Position numbers and translations under genes: made by a program. 64,000 nt of DNA, taken from the NCBI RefSeq assembly GCF_016680995.1, contig NZ_JAEQMG010000048.1, forward strand, positions 348,922-412,921, in the 5' to 3' direction. The notes beneath the pieces are model-generated. The model saw only the letters and a list, made by a program, of their open reading frames with translations, made no database searches and was not told where the DNA came from. The DNA is from Ruminococcus difficilis (lineage in GTDB: Bacteria; Bacillota_A; Clostridia; Oscillospirales; Acutalibacteraceae). Below are positions 49,392 through 58,727 of the stretch, piece after piece (position 1 is the stretch's first letter; each line of letters starts with the position of its first letter).

Positions 49392-50786
49392 TCAGAAACG
49401 GAAATACAAAAACGGATTATAGCTCTGGGATACCAGCAGCGCGGTCGCGATACCCAGCACCACACAGCAGAACAATGCCTGTAATACCGAAGCCGCCTTG
49501 GTGTTCTCTACCTTTTTGTAGAGCTTTGCCAACAGCGGTGTGGAAGCCAGTCCCGCCACCAGAAGCATCGGCAGGTACGAGAGCGTCAGCGCGCCCGCGT
49601 CGGGGGTGATCGCCGCGCCGCCGAAGCTGAACATCGACGTAAAGAACGAGCCCATCTCGCCCAGATCGCTGAAGTAGAACATCACCCATCCGAGGATGAT
49701 GAAGAACAGCGCGTAGATATGCTGTATCACGGCGGGAGCTTTGTCGAGCCACTTCTTGAGCACGAATTTCTCGAGCACGAGCAGCAGACCGAAGTACAAG
49801 CCCCAGAAGATGAAGTTGAAATCGGCGCCGTGCCAGAAGCCGGTCAAAAACCAGACGATCAGCAGGTTGAGCATCTGACGCGGCACGCCCTTGCGGTTAC
49901 CGCCCAGCGGGATATAGACATACTCTCTGAACCATGTGCCCAGCGAGATATGCCATCTGCGCCAGAACTCGGTGATGCTCTTGCTGATATAAGGATAGTT
50001 AAAGTTCTTGAGGAACTCAAAGCCGAACATATTGCCCAGACCGCACGCCATATCCGAGTAGCCGGAAAAGTCGAAGTAGATCTGGAAGGTATAGGCGATG
50101 ATGCCGACCCATGAGCCGAGCCATCCCATCTCGCCGATCTCACGCATACTGTCCCATAACGCGCCCATCTGGTTGGCGATCAGGACTTTTTTGCCTAATC
50201 CCACACAGAACAGGCACACGCCCTTGGTGAACTGATCGAGGGTCTCGCGACGATGGTCGAGCTGATAGGCGACGTCCTTATAGCGGACGATCGGGCCCGC
50301 GATCAGCTGCGGGAACAGCGATACATAGGTACCGAAGGTGATGATATTCTTCTGCACCGGCGCGTCGCCGCGATAGACGTCGATCGAATAGGACATCGTC
50401 TGGAAGGTGTAGAAGCTGATACCGATCGGCAGGGGGATCTTGAGCGCGGGGATATTCAGGAACGGCAGATAATTGAGCGTGTTCGTAAGGAAGCCCGCGT
50501 ATTTGAAGAAGCCCAGCAAACTCAGGTTGATACAAACCGAGGCGATCAAAAATCCCTTGGCTCGTTTTTTGTTCGTCTCGCGGTATTTGTTGATGAAATA
50601 ACCACAGGTGTAGTCCACGATTGTGGAGAAGATCATCAGGGTGACAAAGACCGGCTCACCCCATCCGTAGAAGACGAGGTTGACGATAAAGAGCAGGAGG
50701 TTGCGCCAGCGGCGCGGGCATACGTAATAGAGTATCAGCACGATCGGCAGATACATAAACAAAAATAACAGTGACGAAAATACCAT
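49392..50786 (-). CDS. MBOAT-family membrane O-acyltransferase
   Basis: A 464-residue multi-pass membrane protein like AlgI/DltB. It starts MVFSSLLFLFMYLPIVLILY; AAAGGAGG lies 7-8 nt before the ATG at 50786, which rules out the longer frame. Motifs are YSIDVYRGDAPVQ, FPQLIAGPIVRY, the Trp-Arg-Arg-Trp-His helix FWRRWHISLGTWFREYVYIP and the catalytic His in WFLTGFWHGADFNFI. It probably passes acyl groups across the membrane to the DHHW partner for polysaccharide O-acylation. Confidence 0.93.
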   Translation of the reverse strand: MVFSSLLFLFMYLPIVLILYYVCPRRWRNLLLFIVNLVFYGWGEPVFVTLMIFSTIVDYTCGYFINKYRETNKKRAKGFLIASVCINLSLLGFFKYAGFLTNTLNYLPFLNIPALKIPLPIGISFYTFQTMSYSIDVYRGDAPVQKNIITFGTYVSLFPQLIAGPIVRYKDVAYQLDHRRETLDQFTKGVCLFCVGLGKKVLIANQMGALWDSMREIGEMGWLGSWVGIIAYTFQIYFDFSGYSDMACGLGNMFGFEFLKNFNYPYISKSITEFWRRWHISLGTWFREYVYIPLGGNRKGVPRQMLNLLIVWFLTGFWHGADFNFIFWGLYFGLLLVLEKFVLKKWLDKAPAVIQHIYALFFIILGWVMFYFSDLGEMGSFFTSMFSFGGAAITPDAGALTLSYLPMLLVAGLASTPLLAKLYKKVENTKAASVLQALFCCVVLGIATALLVSQSYNPFLYFRF

Positions 50787-50831
50787 ATGCGAACCTCCTT
50801 TCTTTTTGGTGAATGGTGAATGATAAAAAAT

Positions 50832-50881
50832 TGTAGGGACGAGCATTGCTCGTCCGCGGACGGTCAATGACCGTTCCTACA
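50832..50881. repeat. Short palindromic repeat, copy of 5264-5312
   Basis: GGACGAGCATTGCTCGTCC and GGACGGTCAATGACCGTTCC between TGTAGG and CCTACA. Only a few bases differ from the copy in the pyr operon. Confidence 0.8.
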
Positions 50882-50886
50882 GTTCA

Positions 50887-51297
50887 TTAAAACAGTATAT
50901 TCTTTTTAAAGTCTTTTCCGCATTTCGGGCAATGGATCTGCTGTACGCCGGTGCGTTTTTTCAGCCTTAACTGCGCCTTGCAGTAGGGACAGGTCAGATA
51001 TCGGTGGGTCTTGAAATCCCGGATCTTCATGTACTGGCGCTTGAAAAACTCAGCCACAACGTTATAAATGCTGAGAAAGCGGTTGTTCTCATACAGCCGC
51101 TTGGTGATATTGGTGGACAGCGCGCGGAAGATCGCCAACGCGCCCAACAGCAATACGACGATCATGATGATCGAGTTGCGGACAAACAGGTTGATCACAT
51201 ACAACACTGCCGTGACGATCCAAATGAAAGTATTCAATTTATCGTTTCCGTAACGACCCTGCATGAATTCAGCGATTTTTGTCAAAATATTACGCAA
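50887..51297 (-). CDS. Membrane protein with C-terminal zinc ribbon
   Basis: A 136-residue protein. Two transmembrane helices (FIWIVTAVLYVINLFV and SIIMIVVLLLGALAIF, residues 24-60) are followed by a cytoplasmic tail with the zinc ribbon CPYCKAQLRL...IHCPKCGKDF. It resembles small zinc-ribbon membrane proteins common in Clostridia; function unknown. No clear operon partner. Confidence 0.75.
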   Translation of the reverse strand: MRNILTKIAEFMQGRYGNDKLNTFIWIVTAVLYVINLFVRNSIIMIVVLLLGALAIFRALSTNITKRLYENNRFLSIYNVVAEFFKRQYMKIRDFKTHRYLTCPYCKAQLRLKKRTGVQQIHCPKCGKDFKKNILF

Positions 51298-51326
51298 AAC
51301 ATCACCGTAGCCTTTTTATTTCAATA

Positions 51327-51379
51327 GTCATTGCGAGGCGTTGCACACTCACGTGCAACGAGCCGTGGCAATCTCAACT
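51327..51379. repeat. Dispersed GTCATTGCGAGGCG...GGCAATCTCAAC repeat
   Basis: GTCATTGCGAGGCGTTGCAC and its partner GTGCAACGAGCCGTGGCAAT flank ACTCAC. Related to 6564-6612. Confidence 0.7.
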
Positions 51380-51511
51380 TAATTCTTTTACTCGCTAATC
51401 TTCATATTAACACACGCAAAATGGTTTTTCAAGAAAATAATTCCCCTTCGATATTGAATATTACTGAAAAATGAGGTATACTTTTAGGCAGATTGACGAT
51501 TCAGATAGAAG

Positions 51512-51543
51512 TTAGGAGTGAGGAGTTAGGAGTGAGGAGTTTA
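51512..51543. repeat. GTTAGGAGTGAGGA tandem tract
   Basis: GTTAGGAGTGAGGAGTTAGG and continuing: one end of the heptamer-type repeat seen at 41808 and 42798. It is included in an open frame that continues into the ClC gene, but the repeat is not expected to be coding. Confidence 0.6.
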
Positions 51544-51639
51544 TGGCGGACGATACCGCGCCCTTTTGTATCGGAGTATGCCATACAACCGATTGAGCAT
51601 GAGCGCAATGGCGCTAACACCCTCACTGAAAACGAAAAA

Positions 51640-52908
51640 ATGGATCATTTCAAACAAACCGTGCGGCATGACGCCGTTCGTGTCAGACAATATATCATCT
51701 CATTCTTCAAATGGTCGCTGATCGCGGTGGTCACCGGCGGGATCGGCGGCGCGCTGGGCGCGGGATTTCGCTGGGCGATCACCTACGTCACCGATATCCG
51801 CACGGCGAATCCGTGGCTGTGCTATCTGCTGCCCGCGGGCGGCGTGATCATCGCCTTTTTGTACCGCGTCACCAAGCTCAGCGGTCACGCGGACACCAAC
51901 CTGATCATCAACTCGGTGCGCTCCGAGGACAAGGTGCCCATCACTTTGGCGCCCGTGATCTTCCTGTCCACCGTCATCACCCACCTCTTCGGCGGATCGG
52001 CGGGTCGAGAGGGCGCGGCGCTGCAGCTCGGCGGCTGTATCGGCAGCTTCATCGGCAGGGTCGTCAGACTCAATGAAAAGGATATGCCCATCGCCCTGAT
52101 GTGCGGCATGAGCGGACTGTTCTCCGCGCTGTTCGGCACACCCCTGACCGCTACCGTGTTCGCGATGGAGGTCATTTCGGTCGGCATCATCTACTACAGC
52201 GCCTTTCTGCCGTGCATCGTCGCGGCGCTGACAGCCTTCGGCGTCACCAACCTGTTCGGACTGTCTCCGACCAAATACGTACTCGAGGACATCCCGCAGC
52301 TGAACATCGTCAACATCCTCACGGTCGCCGTGATCGGGATCGCGGCGGCGGTGCTGAGCATCATATTCTGCTTCACTCTGGAGAAAACGCATCAATACGC
52401 TGTGCGATTCTTCCGCAACGAATACCTGCGCACTGCCGTGGGCGGTACGGCGATCGCCCTCTTGACCCTGCTGATCGGAACACGCTACAACGGTATCGGC
52501 GGCGAGGTCATCGCCGAGGCGATCACACAGGGCAAGGCGCTGCCCTATGACTTTATCCTCAAGATGGTGTTCACCGTGATCACCATCGGCTTCGGCTATA
52601 AAGGCGGCGAGATCATCCCCACCTTCTTCATCGGCGCCGCGATGGGCGCGACCATCGCACCCCTGCTGGGACTGTCCGGCTCCTTCGGCGCGGCGGTCGG
52701 ACTGATCGCGCTGTTCTGCGCCGTGGTCAACTGCCCTATCGCCTCTGTCATCCTCTCGATCGAGCTGTTCGGGAGCAACGGGCTCATTTTCTTTGCTGTT
52801 GCCCTTTGCGTGAGCTATATGCTGTCGGGCTACTACAGCCTGTATTCCGGACAAAAGATCATGTACTCCAAGCGCCGGGCGAGATATATCAACAAACAGG
52901 CAAAATAA
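51640..52908 (+). CDS. ClC-family chloride channel or proton/anion antiporter
   Basis: A 422-residue multi-pass protein when started at the ATG at 51640 (MDHFKQTVRHDAVRVRQYII). A longer in-frame start at 51493 would translate the repeat tract and is rejected. ClC signatures are GSAGREGAALQLGGCIG (the GREGP loop, Ala replacing Pro), the helix F region, and GYKGGEIIPTFFIGAAMGAT with GGxIxP. Substrate selectivity cannot be told from these motifs. No strong ribosome site is seen before the chosen start. Confidence 0.88.
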   Translation: MDHFKQTVRHDAVRVRQYIISFFKWSLIAVVTGGIGGALGAGFRWAITYVTDIRTANPWLCYLLPAGGVIIAFLYRVTKLSGHADTNLIINSVRSEDKVPITLAPVIFLSTVITHLFGGSAGREGAALQLGGCIGSFIGRVVRLNEKDMPIALMCGMSGLFSALFGTPLTATVFAMEVISVGIIYYSAFLPCIVAALTAFGVTNLFGLSPTKYVLEDIPQLNIVNILTVAVIGIAAAVLSIIFCFTLEKTHQYAVRFFRNEYLRTAVGGTAIALLTLLIGTRYNGIGGEVIAEAITQGKALPYDFILKMVFTVITIGFGYKGGEIIPTFFIGAAMGATIAPLLGLSGSFGAAVGLIALFCAVVNCPIASVILSIELFGSNGLIFFAVALCVSYMLSGYYSLYSGQKIMYSKRRARYINKQAK

Positions 52909-52959
52909 TACTATTTTTCAATAAAAACCGATATAACAAGCGTCTTCAGGAGAACTGCC

Positions 52960-54360
52960 ATGTCATACAACATTGTTCATAAAATCTCATCCGCAGTCTG
53001 TATCCTCGCGCTGCTGTTCTGCCTCACCGCCTGCGGAAACAACAAGAATACAGCGGGCGATACAGAAACCGCCACATCGGACACCGCGCCGATGCTCAAG
53101 GATCCGGATAATATGCCCGAAGTGACGCTGAGCGCCGACATCGACTGGCAGAGCCTGTACTATGAGCGTTTACGCTCGCTCGACAGCGAGGCATATCCAC
53201 GATGCGCTCTGATCTATCTCAACAACGACGAGGTACCCGAGTTGGTTCTGGATACCGACGACGAGAATCATGACGATATGCTGACCTATATCACCGAAAA
53301 CGGTCTGTTCACTATCTCGGAAGACCTCATGGCAGCGGAGCAGACCGACTTCTCCTATCTCGAAAAAACAGGCAGGTTCCTGCTCAGCAACAAGGACAGC
53401 CAAATCATCAATAATGTCGCGGACAAGACCACCGGGAAAGCCACTACGCAAAGGAGCCGCTACGCGTGGATCTGCTACTTCAACGGAGAGCTGCAGGATA
53501 TCACCTATTATCTGACGGAAGATCGTCTCGGCGACGGCGATCCGTACACCAAGATCTCGGATCTGACCCAAAACCCTTCCGTTTCGGTAAAAGCGGATCT
53601 TCCCTCGGCGATCAAGGATTACTATGACGTCGATCAGGCAAAAACACCCGAGTTCATGTCGGTCGACGGTATGATCGACAGCTTGAAGGGCGATCGGAAG
53701 GCTCCGGATCGTAAGGCGGGCGACTACAGCGGCGACGTCCATTCTCTCGTGAGTACCTACAAGGACGTATCCGGCAAGGTGGTCATCTCCAATAAAGAGA
53801 AAACCCTGCATTATCGCATCCCTCAGATCGATCTGGAGGGTGAAGAGATCGAAGCCATCAACAAAGAGATCCTCGAATTATTCAATGAAGGGGTCGCTAT
53901 GATCGAGAACCCCGACCGCAAGGCGACCGATCACCCGGGTTATCAGACCGCCGATTATTCGGTATACGGTCAGAACGGCGTACTGTCCCTGGTCATCAGC
54001 ACGATCGGCTTCGGCGGTTCGGATTCACCCGATCAGCATTTCATCTATAACATCGATATTACCGCCAAAAAGAAGATCGACAACCTCTGTCTGCTCAACA
54101 GCTACGGCGTAGATCCTCAGCTCATCGAGACCGCCTTTACAGAGCAGGTCGGGCAGTTCTTCACCAAAGATCAATTTCCCGCGGGAACATCCGAGGACGT
54201 CATCGACGATCTGTACCGGGAAACGGTAGAGATGTTCTCCCCTGTCGACGTTTTCAACCTTATATATTTTGACGACGCCGGCAATCCGACGGTACTCTAC
54301 CGTCAAAAACAGCTCGCCGGCGAGCCCTATGTAGAGAAAGCCCTGACCCTCTATCCGTGA
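52960..54360 (+). CDS. Secreted lipoprotein of unknown function, possible RsiV-like C-terminal domain
   Basis: A 466-residue protein with a lipoprotein signal ending in the lipobox LTAC (Cys26). AGGAG precedes the ATG. Residues 60-230 contain a region describing Asp-rich acidic loops (LDTDDENHDDMLTYI). The C-terminal 200 residues, LHYRIPQIDLEGEEIEAINK ... IYNIDITAKKKIDNLCLL, resemble the DUF3298/DUF4163 pair seen in RsiV-type proteins. Function unknown; it is exposed on the outer face of the membrane. Confidence 0.75.
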   Translation: MSYNIVHKISSAVCILALLFCLTACGNNKNTAGDTETATSDTAPMLKDPDNMPEVTLSADIDWQSLYYERLRSLDSEAYPRCALIYLNNDEVPELVLDTDDENHDDMLTYITENGLFTISEDLMAAEQTDFSYLEKTGRFLLSNKDSQIINNVADKTTGKATTQRSRYAWICYFNGELQDITYYLTEDRLGDGDPYTKISDLTQNPSVSVKADLPSAIKDYYDVDQAKTPEFMSVDGMIDSLKGDRKAPDRKAGDYSGDVHSLVSTYKDVSGKVVISNKEKTLHYRIPQIDLEGEEIEAINKEILELFNEGVAMIENPDRKATDHPGYQTADYSVYGQNGVLSLVISTIGFGGSDSPDQHFIYNIDITAKKKIDNLCLLNSYGVDPQLIETAFTEQVGQFFTKDQFPAGTSEDVIDDLYRETVEMFSPVDVFNLIYFDDAGNPTVLYRQKQLAGEPYVEKALTLYP

Positions 54361-54378
54361 TTAACGATCGTTCAACTA

Positions 54379-54412
54379 AAAAGCTCCCTCTGTCACCGAC
54401 AGAGGGAGCTTC
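54379..54412 (+). terminator. Terminator of the lipoprotein gene
   Basis: AAGCTCCCTCTGTC-ACC-GACAGAGGGAGCTT, 14 bp stem, followed by a short T-poor tail. Confidence 0.65.
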
Positions 54413-54429
54413 ATTATAGGTTATGGAAG

Positions 54430-54489
54430 GCTCCCTTTGGTAAAGGGAGCTGTCGCCGGACACTCGTGTCCGGTGACTGAGGGATTGTA
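54430..54489. repeat. Dispersed GGCTCCCTTTGGTAAAGGGAG repeat
   Basis: AGGCTCCCTTTGGTAAAGGG, then CCGGACACTCGTGTCCGG hairpin, then TGACTGAGGGATTG. Family of 38668 and 63840; the second hairpin differs in sequence but keeps pairing. Confidence 0.75.
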
Positions 54490-54592
54490 TCAAACGTCCA
54501 AGCGTCAGCGAGATACAGTTTCCTTAACTTAATGAAATTGTGCAAAAATCAGAGGGAGCTTTATTGATTCTATTGTTCAACGCAGACGGGGA

Positions 54593-56446
54593 TCAGACCT
54601 TTTCGCCGATGGTAAGCTCCTGATCCAAACCGAGGAGCCAGCGCTGGAGCAGGGTCGCGTCGACTACATCAAGATCGCCGTTTTGATCGACGTCGCCGAG
54701 CTTTTTGATGGAAGCGGTCGGGTTCTTTGAGCCGGCGAGCACGCGCTGGATTTGGGTCACATCGAGGATCGTGATCTTGCCGTCTTCGTCAGTGTCGCCG
54801 AGCAGTTGAGGTCCTATGACCTTGAAGTCGACGCTCTTTGTGTTGTTGAAATAAAGCGCCTCCGGAACCGTATGGTTCGGGTTAACTTCTACAGTCGCGG
54901 TATATTCCCCCGGCGGCAGCTGTGCCTTAAAGCTGTAAAACAGATAACCCAAATAGTAATCTGTAGTAGGGATACGAATAGAGTTCGGAAGAGCATAGCT
55001 CTTTTGCAAAACCACCTCTTCCTGCGCGTCGGTCACCGTGAGCCGTGTAGATATCCCCTCTTCCTGATTGAAATAGTCAACTGCCGATTGATTCCTCAGG
55101 TACGGGCAGAAATAGATCGTCGCGTCTTTGGAAAACTCTGTTTTAGATTCTTTAAAGTACCAATAGCGTTTCACACAAGGATCATAATCATCACTCCAAA
55201 AATTCGGATCCGAAATGACTTCCTCATGATCTAATTCATCGAATCTTTCATAATCCTTCGGTTCATCGGTCAGTTTCAAATCGTAGATTGCAGCGTCCGG
55301 CGAAGTCGACTTGTCCAACGTCGCGTCAGGTGAGGTTTCAAAGGGGATATCAGGGCTGTATGGCTTTAGGACATAGGCTGTACTGATACTGACGTCACAA
55401 ACGGTCGGATCGCTGTACCAATAGTACCAGCCTCTATTTTTCAGCTTCTTATATTCGATCGGGATCATACTCATCACGTCAGGAGCGGTGCGGCGGTCTT
55501 TTCCCTTCTTCGCCAGATTGGAGTCGGAATCGGTGACGAAGATATACTTGTAATGCTCCTTACTGTCGGCGGGATAGTTGGGATCAGTCACAAAGCCCCA
55601 CAGCGTGACCGCGTGAAGCCCAAAATATGAATATTCTTCGAAGCGGTACAGATCCAAACTGAGCTCTGCTGTATAGCCCTCGCGAAGCCTGTTGTAGATG
55701 GCTTCGGTCTCTTCGTCAAAGTCGTAGCCCTTTATCATGTCAAAGCAATCATACTGCGGAAAATACCCGCCAAATCCGGGAGAATCGTATTCCCAGTTCT
55801 CCGCAACTCCGCTGAAAAACCATGAGAAAACAGTTGCTTTATCAGTACCTCGATTTGGGAAAGCCTCGAGAACTTTTTCAAACACATCGTCGCTGTTGGT
55901 AAAGCCTGCCTGCGCCGCCCAGCCGGAGCCGACCAGCATATTGGAGGCTGTCGCCGGTCCGCACATCAGGTCGTCGTCATCGCCATACCATGTCTTTTCC
56001 ACATCGATAAAGCCGAGGTTCTTCATCTCAAAGAGCTTGCCCTCCACATAATTGTCGATGATCGCTTTCTTGATCCGCGCTACGTTGTTCTTCGTGAGCC
56101 CGGTCAAAAACACATTGTAGCCGGTATCGGGCATGACGAAGTCGGCGGTATAAAAGCCGTTCATCATCGTCCCGTCGAACGCGCCGGTCACCGCGCGCTC
56201 GTTTTGATGCTTGACCTCGAGCACCGGCTCGCCGTCATCGGTCAGCGTAAAGCTGCCGTCAACAGGCACATCCTCCGCCTTTGCAACATCCACCTCGATC
56301 GGTGTTTCATTTTCCACATCGCCGGAGCCGGTGATCTCACCCGTCGGCTGAGCCTCCTGCGCGTATACAGCCACAGGAAAGCCGGTCAAAAGCAGCGCCA
56401 TACACAGCACGAGCGAAAAAATGCGTCTATTCCAATTCGTTTTCAT
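54593..56446 (-). CDS. Secreted IdeS/Mac-type cysteine peptidase with C-terminal dockerin (copy 1)
   Basis: A 617-residue protein with signal peptide (RRIFSLVLCMALLLTGFPVAVYAQ). Residues 140-340 match the IdeS/Mac (C66) fold: KTWYGDDDDLMCGPATASNM with catalytic Cys162, LHAVTLWGF with His278, and YIFVTDSDSN with the Asp pair 306/308; Streptococcus IdeS has LCGAATAGNM, HVINLWG and YVTDSDSN in the same order. A CARDB-like beta domain (LPPGEYTATVEVNPNHTVPE) and a type I dockerin (GDTDEDGKITILDVTQIQRV; GDVDQNGDLDVVDATLLQRW) follow. It is probably secreted and cohesin-bound. Whether it cuts immunoglobulin is unknown. Confidence 0.85.
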   Translation of the reverse strand: MKTNWNRRIFSLVLCMALLLTGFPVAVYAQEAQPTGEITGSGDVENETPIEVDVAKAEDVPVDGSFTLTDDGEPVLEVKHQNERAVTGAFDGTMMNGFYTADFVMPDTGYNVFLTGLTKNNVARIKKAIIDNYVEGKLFEMKNLGFIDVEKTWYGDDDDLMCGPATASNMLVGSGWAAQAGFTNSDDVFEKVLEAFPNRGTDKATVFSWFFSGVAENWEYDSPGFGGYFPQYDCFDMIKGYDFDEETEAIYNRLREGYTAELSLDLYRFEEYSYFGLHAVTLWGFVTDPNYPADSKEHYKYIFVTDSDSNLAKKGKDRRTAPDVMSMIPIEYKKLKNRGWYYWYSDPTVCDVSISTAYVLKPYSPDIPFETSPDATLDKSTSPDAAIYDLKLTDEPKDYERFDELDHEEVISDPNFWSDDYDPCVKRYWYFKESKTEFSKDATIYFCPYLRNQSAVDYFNQEEGISTRLTVTDAQEEVVLQKSYALPNSIRIPTTDYYLGYLFYSFKAQLPPGEYTATVEVNPNHTVPEALYFNNTKSVDFKVIGPQLLGDTDEDGKITILDVTQIQRVLAGSKNPTASIKKLGDVDQNGDLDVVDATLLQRWLLGLDQELTIGEKV

Positions 56447-56514
56447 GCCACCTATCCCCTTTGTTGTGGATTAATCATATGTTTATGATTTTTCAATATG
56501 ATTTTATATATTAT

Positions 56515-56543
56515 ATTATACAGTAGTTATTATTATAATGCAA
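56515..56543 (-). promoter_or_regulatory. Promoter of IdeS-like copy 1
   Basis: Minus-strand TTGCAT (56538-56543), 17 bp spacer, TATAAT (56515-56520). AATCATATTG-type inverted repeats lie between it and the gene. Confidence 0.65.
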
Positions 56544-56580
56544 TACAATTCGTCAACATCACAGGTTTTTTACAGACTAA

Positions 56581-56617
56581 AACTCCCTCTGTGGCATAAG
56601 TCACAGAGGGAGTCGTT
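56581..56617 (-). terminator. Terminator of IdeS-like copy 2
   Basis: Minus strand ACTCCCTCTGTGACTTATGC and CACAGAGGGAGT followed by TTTTAG. Confidence 0.7.
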
Positions 56618-56642
56618 TTTTATGATGCAACGCAGACAAGGA

Positions 56643-58517
56643 TCAGACCTTCTTGCCGATGGTAAGCTCCTGATCCAAACCGAGGAGCCAGCGCTGGAGC
56701 AGGGTCGCGTCGACTACATCAAGATCGCCGTTTTGATCGACGTCGCCGAGCTTTTTGATGGAAGCGGTCGGGTTCTTTGAGCCGGCAAGAACGCGCTGGA
56801 TTTGGGTCACGTCGAGGATCGTGATCTTGCCGTCTTCATCGGCGTCGCCGAGCAGTTGAGGCTCTCTGACCTTGAAGTCGACGCTCTTTGTGTTATTCAT
56901 ATAAAGCGCTTCCGGCACCGTATGGTTCGGGTTGAATTCGAAGGTCGCTGTATAATCACCCGGTGGCAGCTGCGCCTTAAAGCTGTAAAAGATTTCACCC
57001 AAGTTACCATTGCGGATACCGAAGTATGTCGGAACATCATAATTTTTTAGGAAAATCACCTCTCCCTGTGCATCGGTCACCGTAAGGCGTGTATAAATCC
57101 CCGAATATATACCTTTCTCATCATCATACCTACAACGATAAACAACATTCGATTTGTTTTTCAGGTACGGACAGAAATAGATCGTCACGTCAGGAGTGAA
57201 CTCTGTCTTTAATTTGCTGCGATCATATTCCGAAGCATAATTAGGCTCATATTCTTCTATCCAATAATCCGGATCCGATACGATCTCCTCATGATCCAAT
57301 TCATCGAATCTTTCTTTGTCCTTCGGTTCATCGGTCAGGATCAGCGCGTCGACCGCAACGTCCGGATCATTCGCCCTGTCCAACGTCGCGTCGGGCGAGG
57401 TTTCATAGGGAATATCAGGGCTGTATGGTCTGAGAGTAGTAGCTCCATAGATCCTGACATCACAGACGGGCGGATCGCTGTACCAATAGCCCCAGCCTTT
57501 TTCGTACAGATTCTTATACTCGATCGGGATCATGCTCATCACGTCAGGCGCGGTGCGGCGGTCTTTTCCCTTTTTCGCCAGATTGGAGTCGGAATCGGTG
57601 ACGAAGATATACTTGTAATGCTCTTTGCTACTTGCGGGATAACCGGGATCGGTCACAAAGCCCCACAGCGTGACCGCGTGAGCACCAAAGCATCCATGAT
57701 CCTCGAAGCGATACAGATATAAGCTGATCGAAGCCGTATAGCCCTCATGAAGCCTGTTGTAGATGGTTCCGATTTGATTATCAAAATCGCCAAAGTATTC
57801 CATCATATCATTATTCTCATAGTTATACTGCGGTAAATATCCCTTGAACCCGGGGGAATCATAGCTCCCGCTGGTAATTCCGCTGAAAAACCAAGAGATA
57901 ACAGTTTCTTCAGCAGTACCTTGATTCGGGAACGCGTCGAGCATCGCCTCAAACACATCGTCGCTGTTGGTAAAGCCCGCCTGCGCCGCCCAGCCGGAGC
58001 CGACCAGCATATTAGAGGCTGCCGCCGGCCCGCACATCAGGGAGTCATCGCCTCCATACCATGTCTTTTCCACATCGATAAAGCCGAGGTTCTTCATCTC
58101 AAAGAGCTTGCCCTCCACATAATTGTCGATGATCGCCTGCTTGATCCGCGCTACATTATTCTTTGTGAGTCCGGTCAGGAATACATTGTAGCCGGTATCG
58201 GGCATGACAAAGTCGGCGGTATAAAAGCCGTTCATCATCGTGCCGTCATACGCGCCGGTCACGGCGCGCTCATTTTGATGCGTGACCTCGAGCACCGGTT
58301 CACCGTCATCGGTCAGCGTAAAGCTGCCGTCGACAGGCACGTCCTCCGCCTCGGCAACATCCACCTCAATCGGCGTTTCATTTTCCGCAACGCCGGAGCC
58401 GGTGATCTCACCCGCCGGCTGAGCCTCCTGCGCGTATACAGCCACAGAAAAGCCGGTCAAAAGCAGCGCCATACACAGCACGAGCGAAAATATGCGTCTA
58501 TTCCAATTCGTTTTCAT
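56643..58517 (-). CDS. Secreted IdeS/Mac-type cysteine peptidase with C-terminal dockerin (copy 2)
   Basis: A 624-residue paralogue of the gene at 54593, in the same orientation and 2071 bp away start to start. Catalytic pieces are DDSLMCGPAAASNM (Cys162), GAHAVTLWGF and FVTDSDSN. The signal peptide and dockerin are almost identical between copies; the region of about residues 200-260 and the CARDB-like part (380-540) differ most, which suggests selection on substrate contact. The duplication includes the promoter and terminator, so each copy is independently expressed. Confidence 0.85.
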   Translation of the reverse strand: MKTNWNRRIFSLVLCMALLLTGFSVAVYAQEAQPAGEITGSGVAENETPIEVDVAEAEDVPVDGSFTLTDDGEPVLEVTHQNERAVTGAYDGTMMNGFYTADFVMPDTGYNVFLTGLTKNNVARIKQAIIDNYVEGKLFEMKNLGFIDVEKTWYGGDDSLMCGPAAASNMLVGSGWAAQAGFTNSDDVFEAMLDAFPNQGTAEETVISWFFSGITSGSYDSPGFKGYLPQYNYENNDMMEYFGDFDNQIGTIYNRLHEGYTASISLYLYRFEDHGCFGAHAVTLWGFVTDPGYPASSKEHYKYIFVTDSDSNLAKKGKDRRTAPDVMSMIPIEYKNLYEKGWGYWYSDPPVCDVRIYGATTLRPYSPDIPYETSPDATLDRANDPDVAVDALILTDEPKDKERFDELDHEEIVSDPDYWIEEYEPNYASEYDRSKLKTEFTPDVTIYFCPYLKNKSNVVYRCRYDDEKGIYSGIYTRLTVTDAQGEVIFLKNYDVPTYFGIRNGNLGEIFYSFKAQLPPGDYTATFEFNPNHTVPEALYMNNTKSVDFKVREPQLLGDADEDGKITILDVTQIQRVLAGSKNPTASIKKLGDVDQNGDLDVVDATLLQRWLLGLDQELTIGKKV

Positions 58518-58586
58518 GCTACCTATCCCCTTTGTTCCGAATCAATCATATTGATTATGATTTTTCAATATGATTATATATATTTT

Positions 58587-58615
58587 ATTATACAGTAGTT
58601 ATTTTTATAATGCAA
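58587..58615 (-). promoter_or_regulatory. Promoter of IdeS-like copy 2
   Basis: Minus-strand TTGCAT (58610-58615), 17 bp spacer, TATAAT (58587-58592), same as in copy 1. CAATCATATTGATTATGA and TTTTTCAATATGATT downstream could form an operator or hairpin. Confidence 0.65.
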
Positions 58616-58651
58616 TACAATTCGTCAACATCACGGTTTTTTACAGACTAA

Positions 58652-58692
58652 AACTCCCCCTGTGACACAAGTTACAGAGGGAGTCGTTTTTC
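58652..58692 (-). terminator. mgtE terminator
   Basis: Minus strand ACTCCCTCTGTAAC-TTGT-GTCACAGGGGGAGT followed by TTTAG, 36 bp after mgtE. Confidence 0.65.
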
Positions 58693-58727
58693 TGATTGAG
58701 ATCAAATAGCGCTTTACGACGCGCGGT

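Noticed and set aside
51493..51639. N-terminal extension of the ClC protein
   Set aside because: It would translate the dispersed GTTAGGAGTGAGGA repeat and has no ribosome site.
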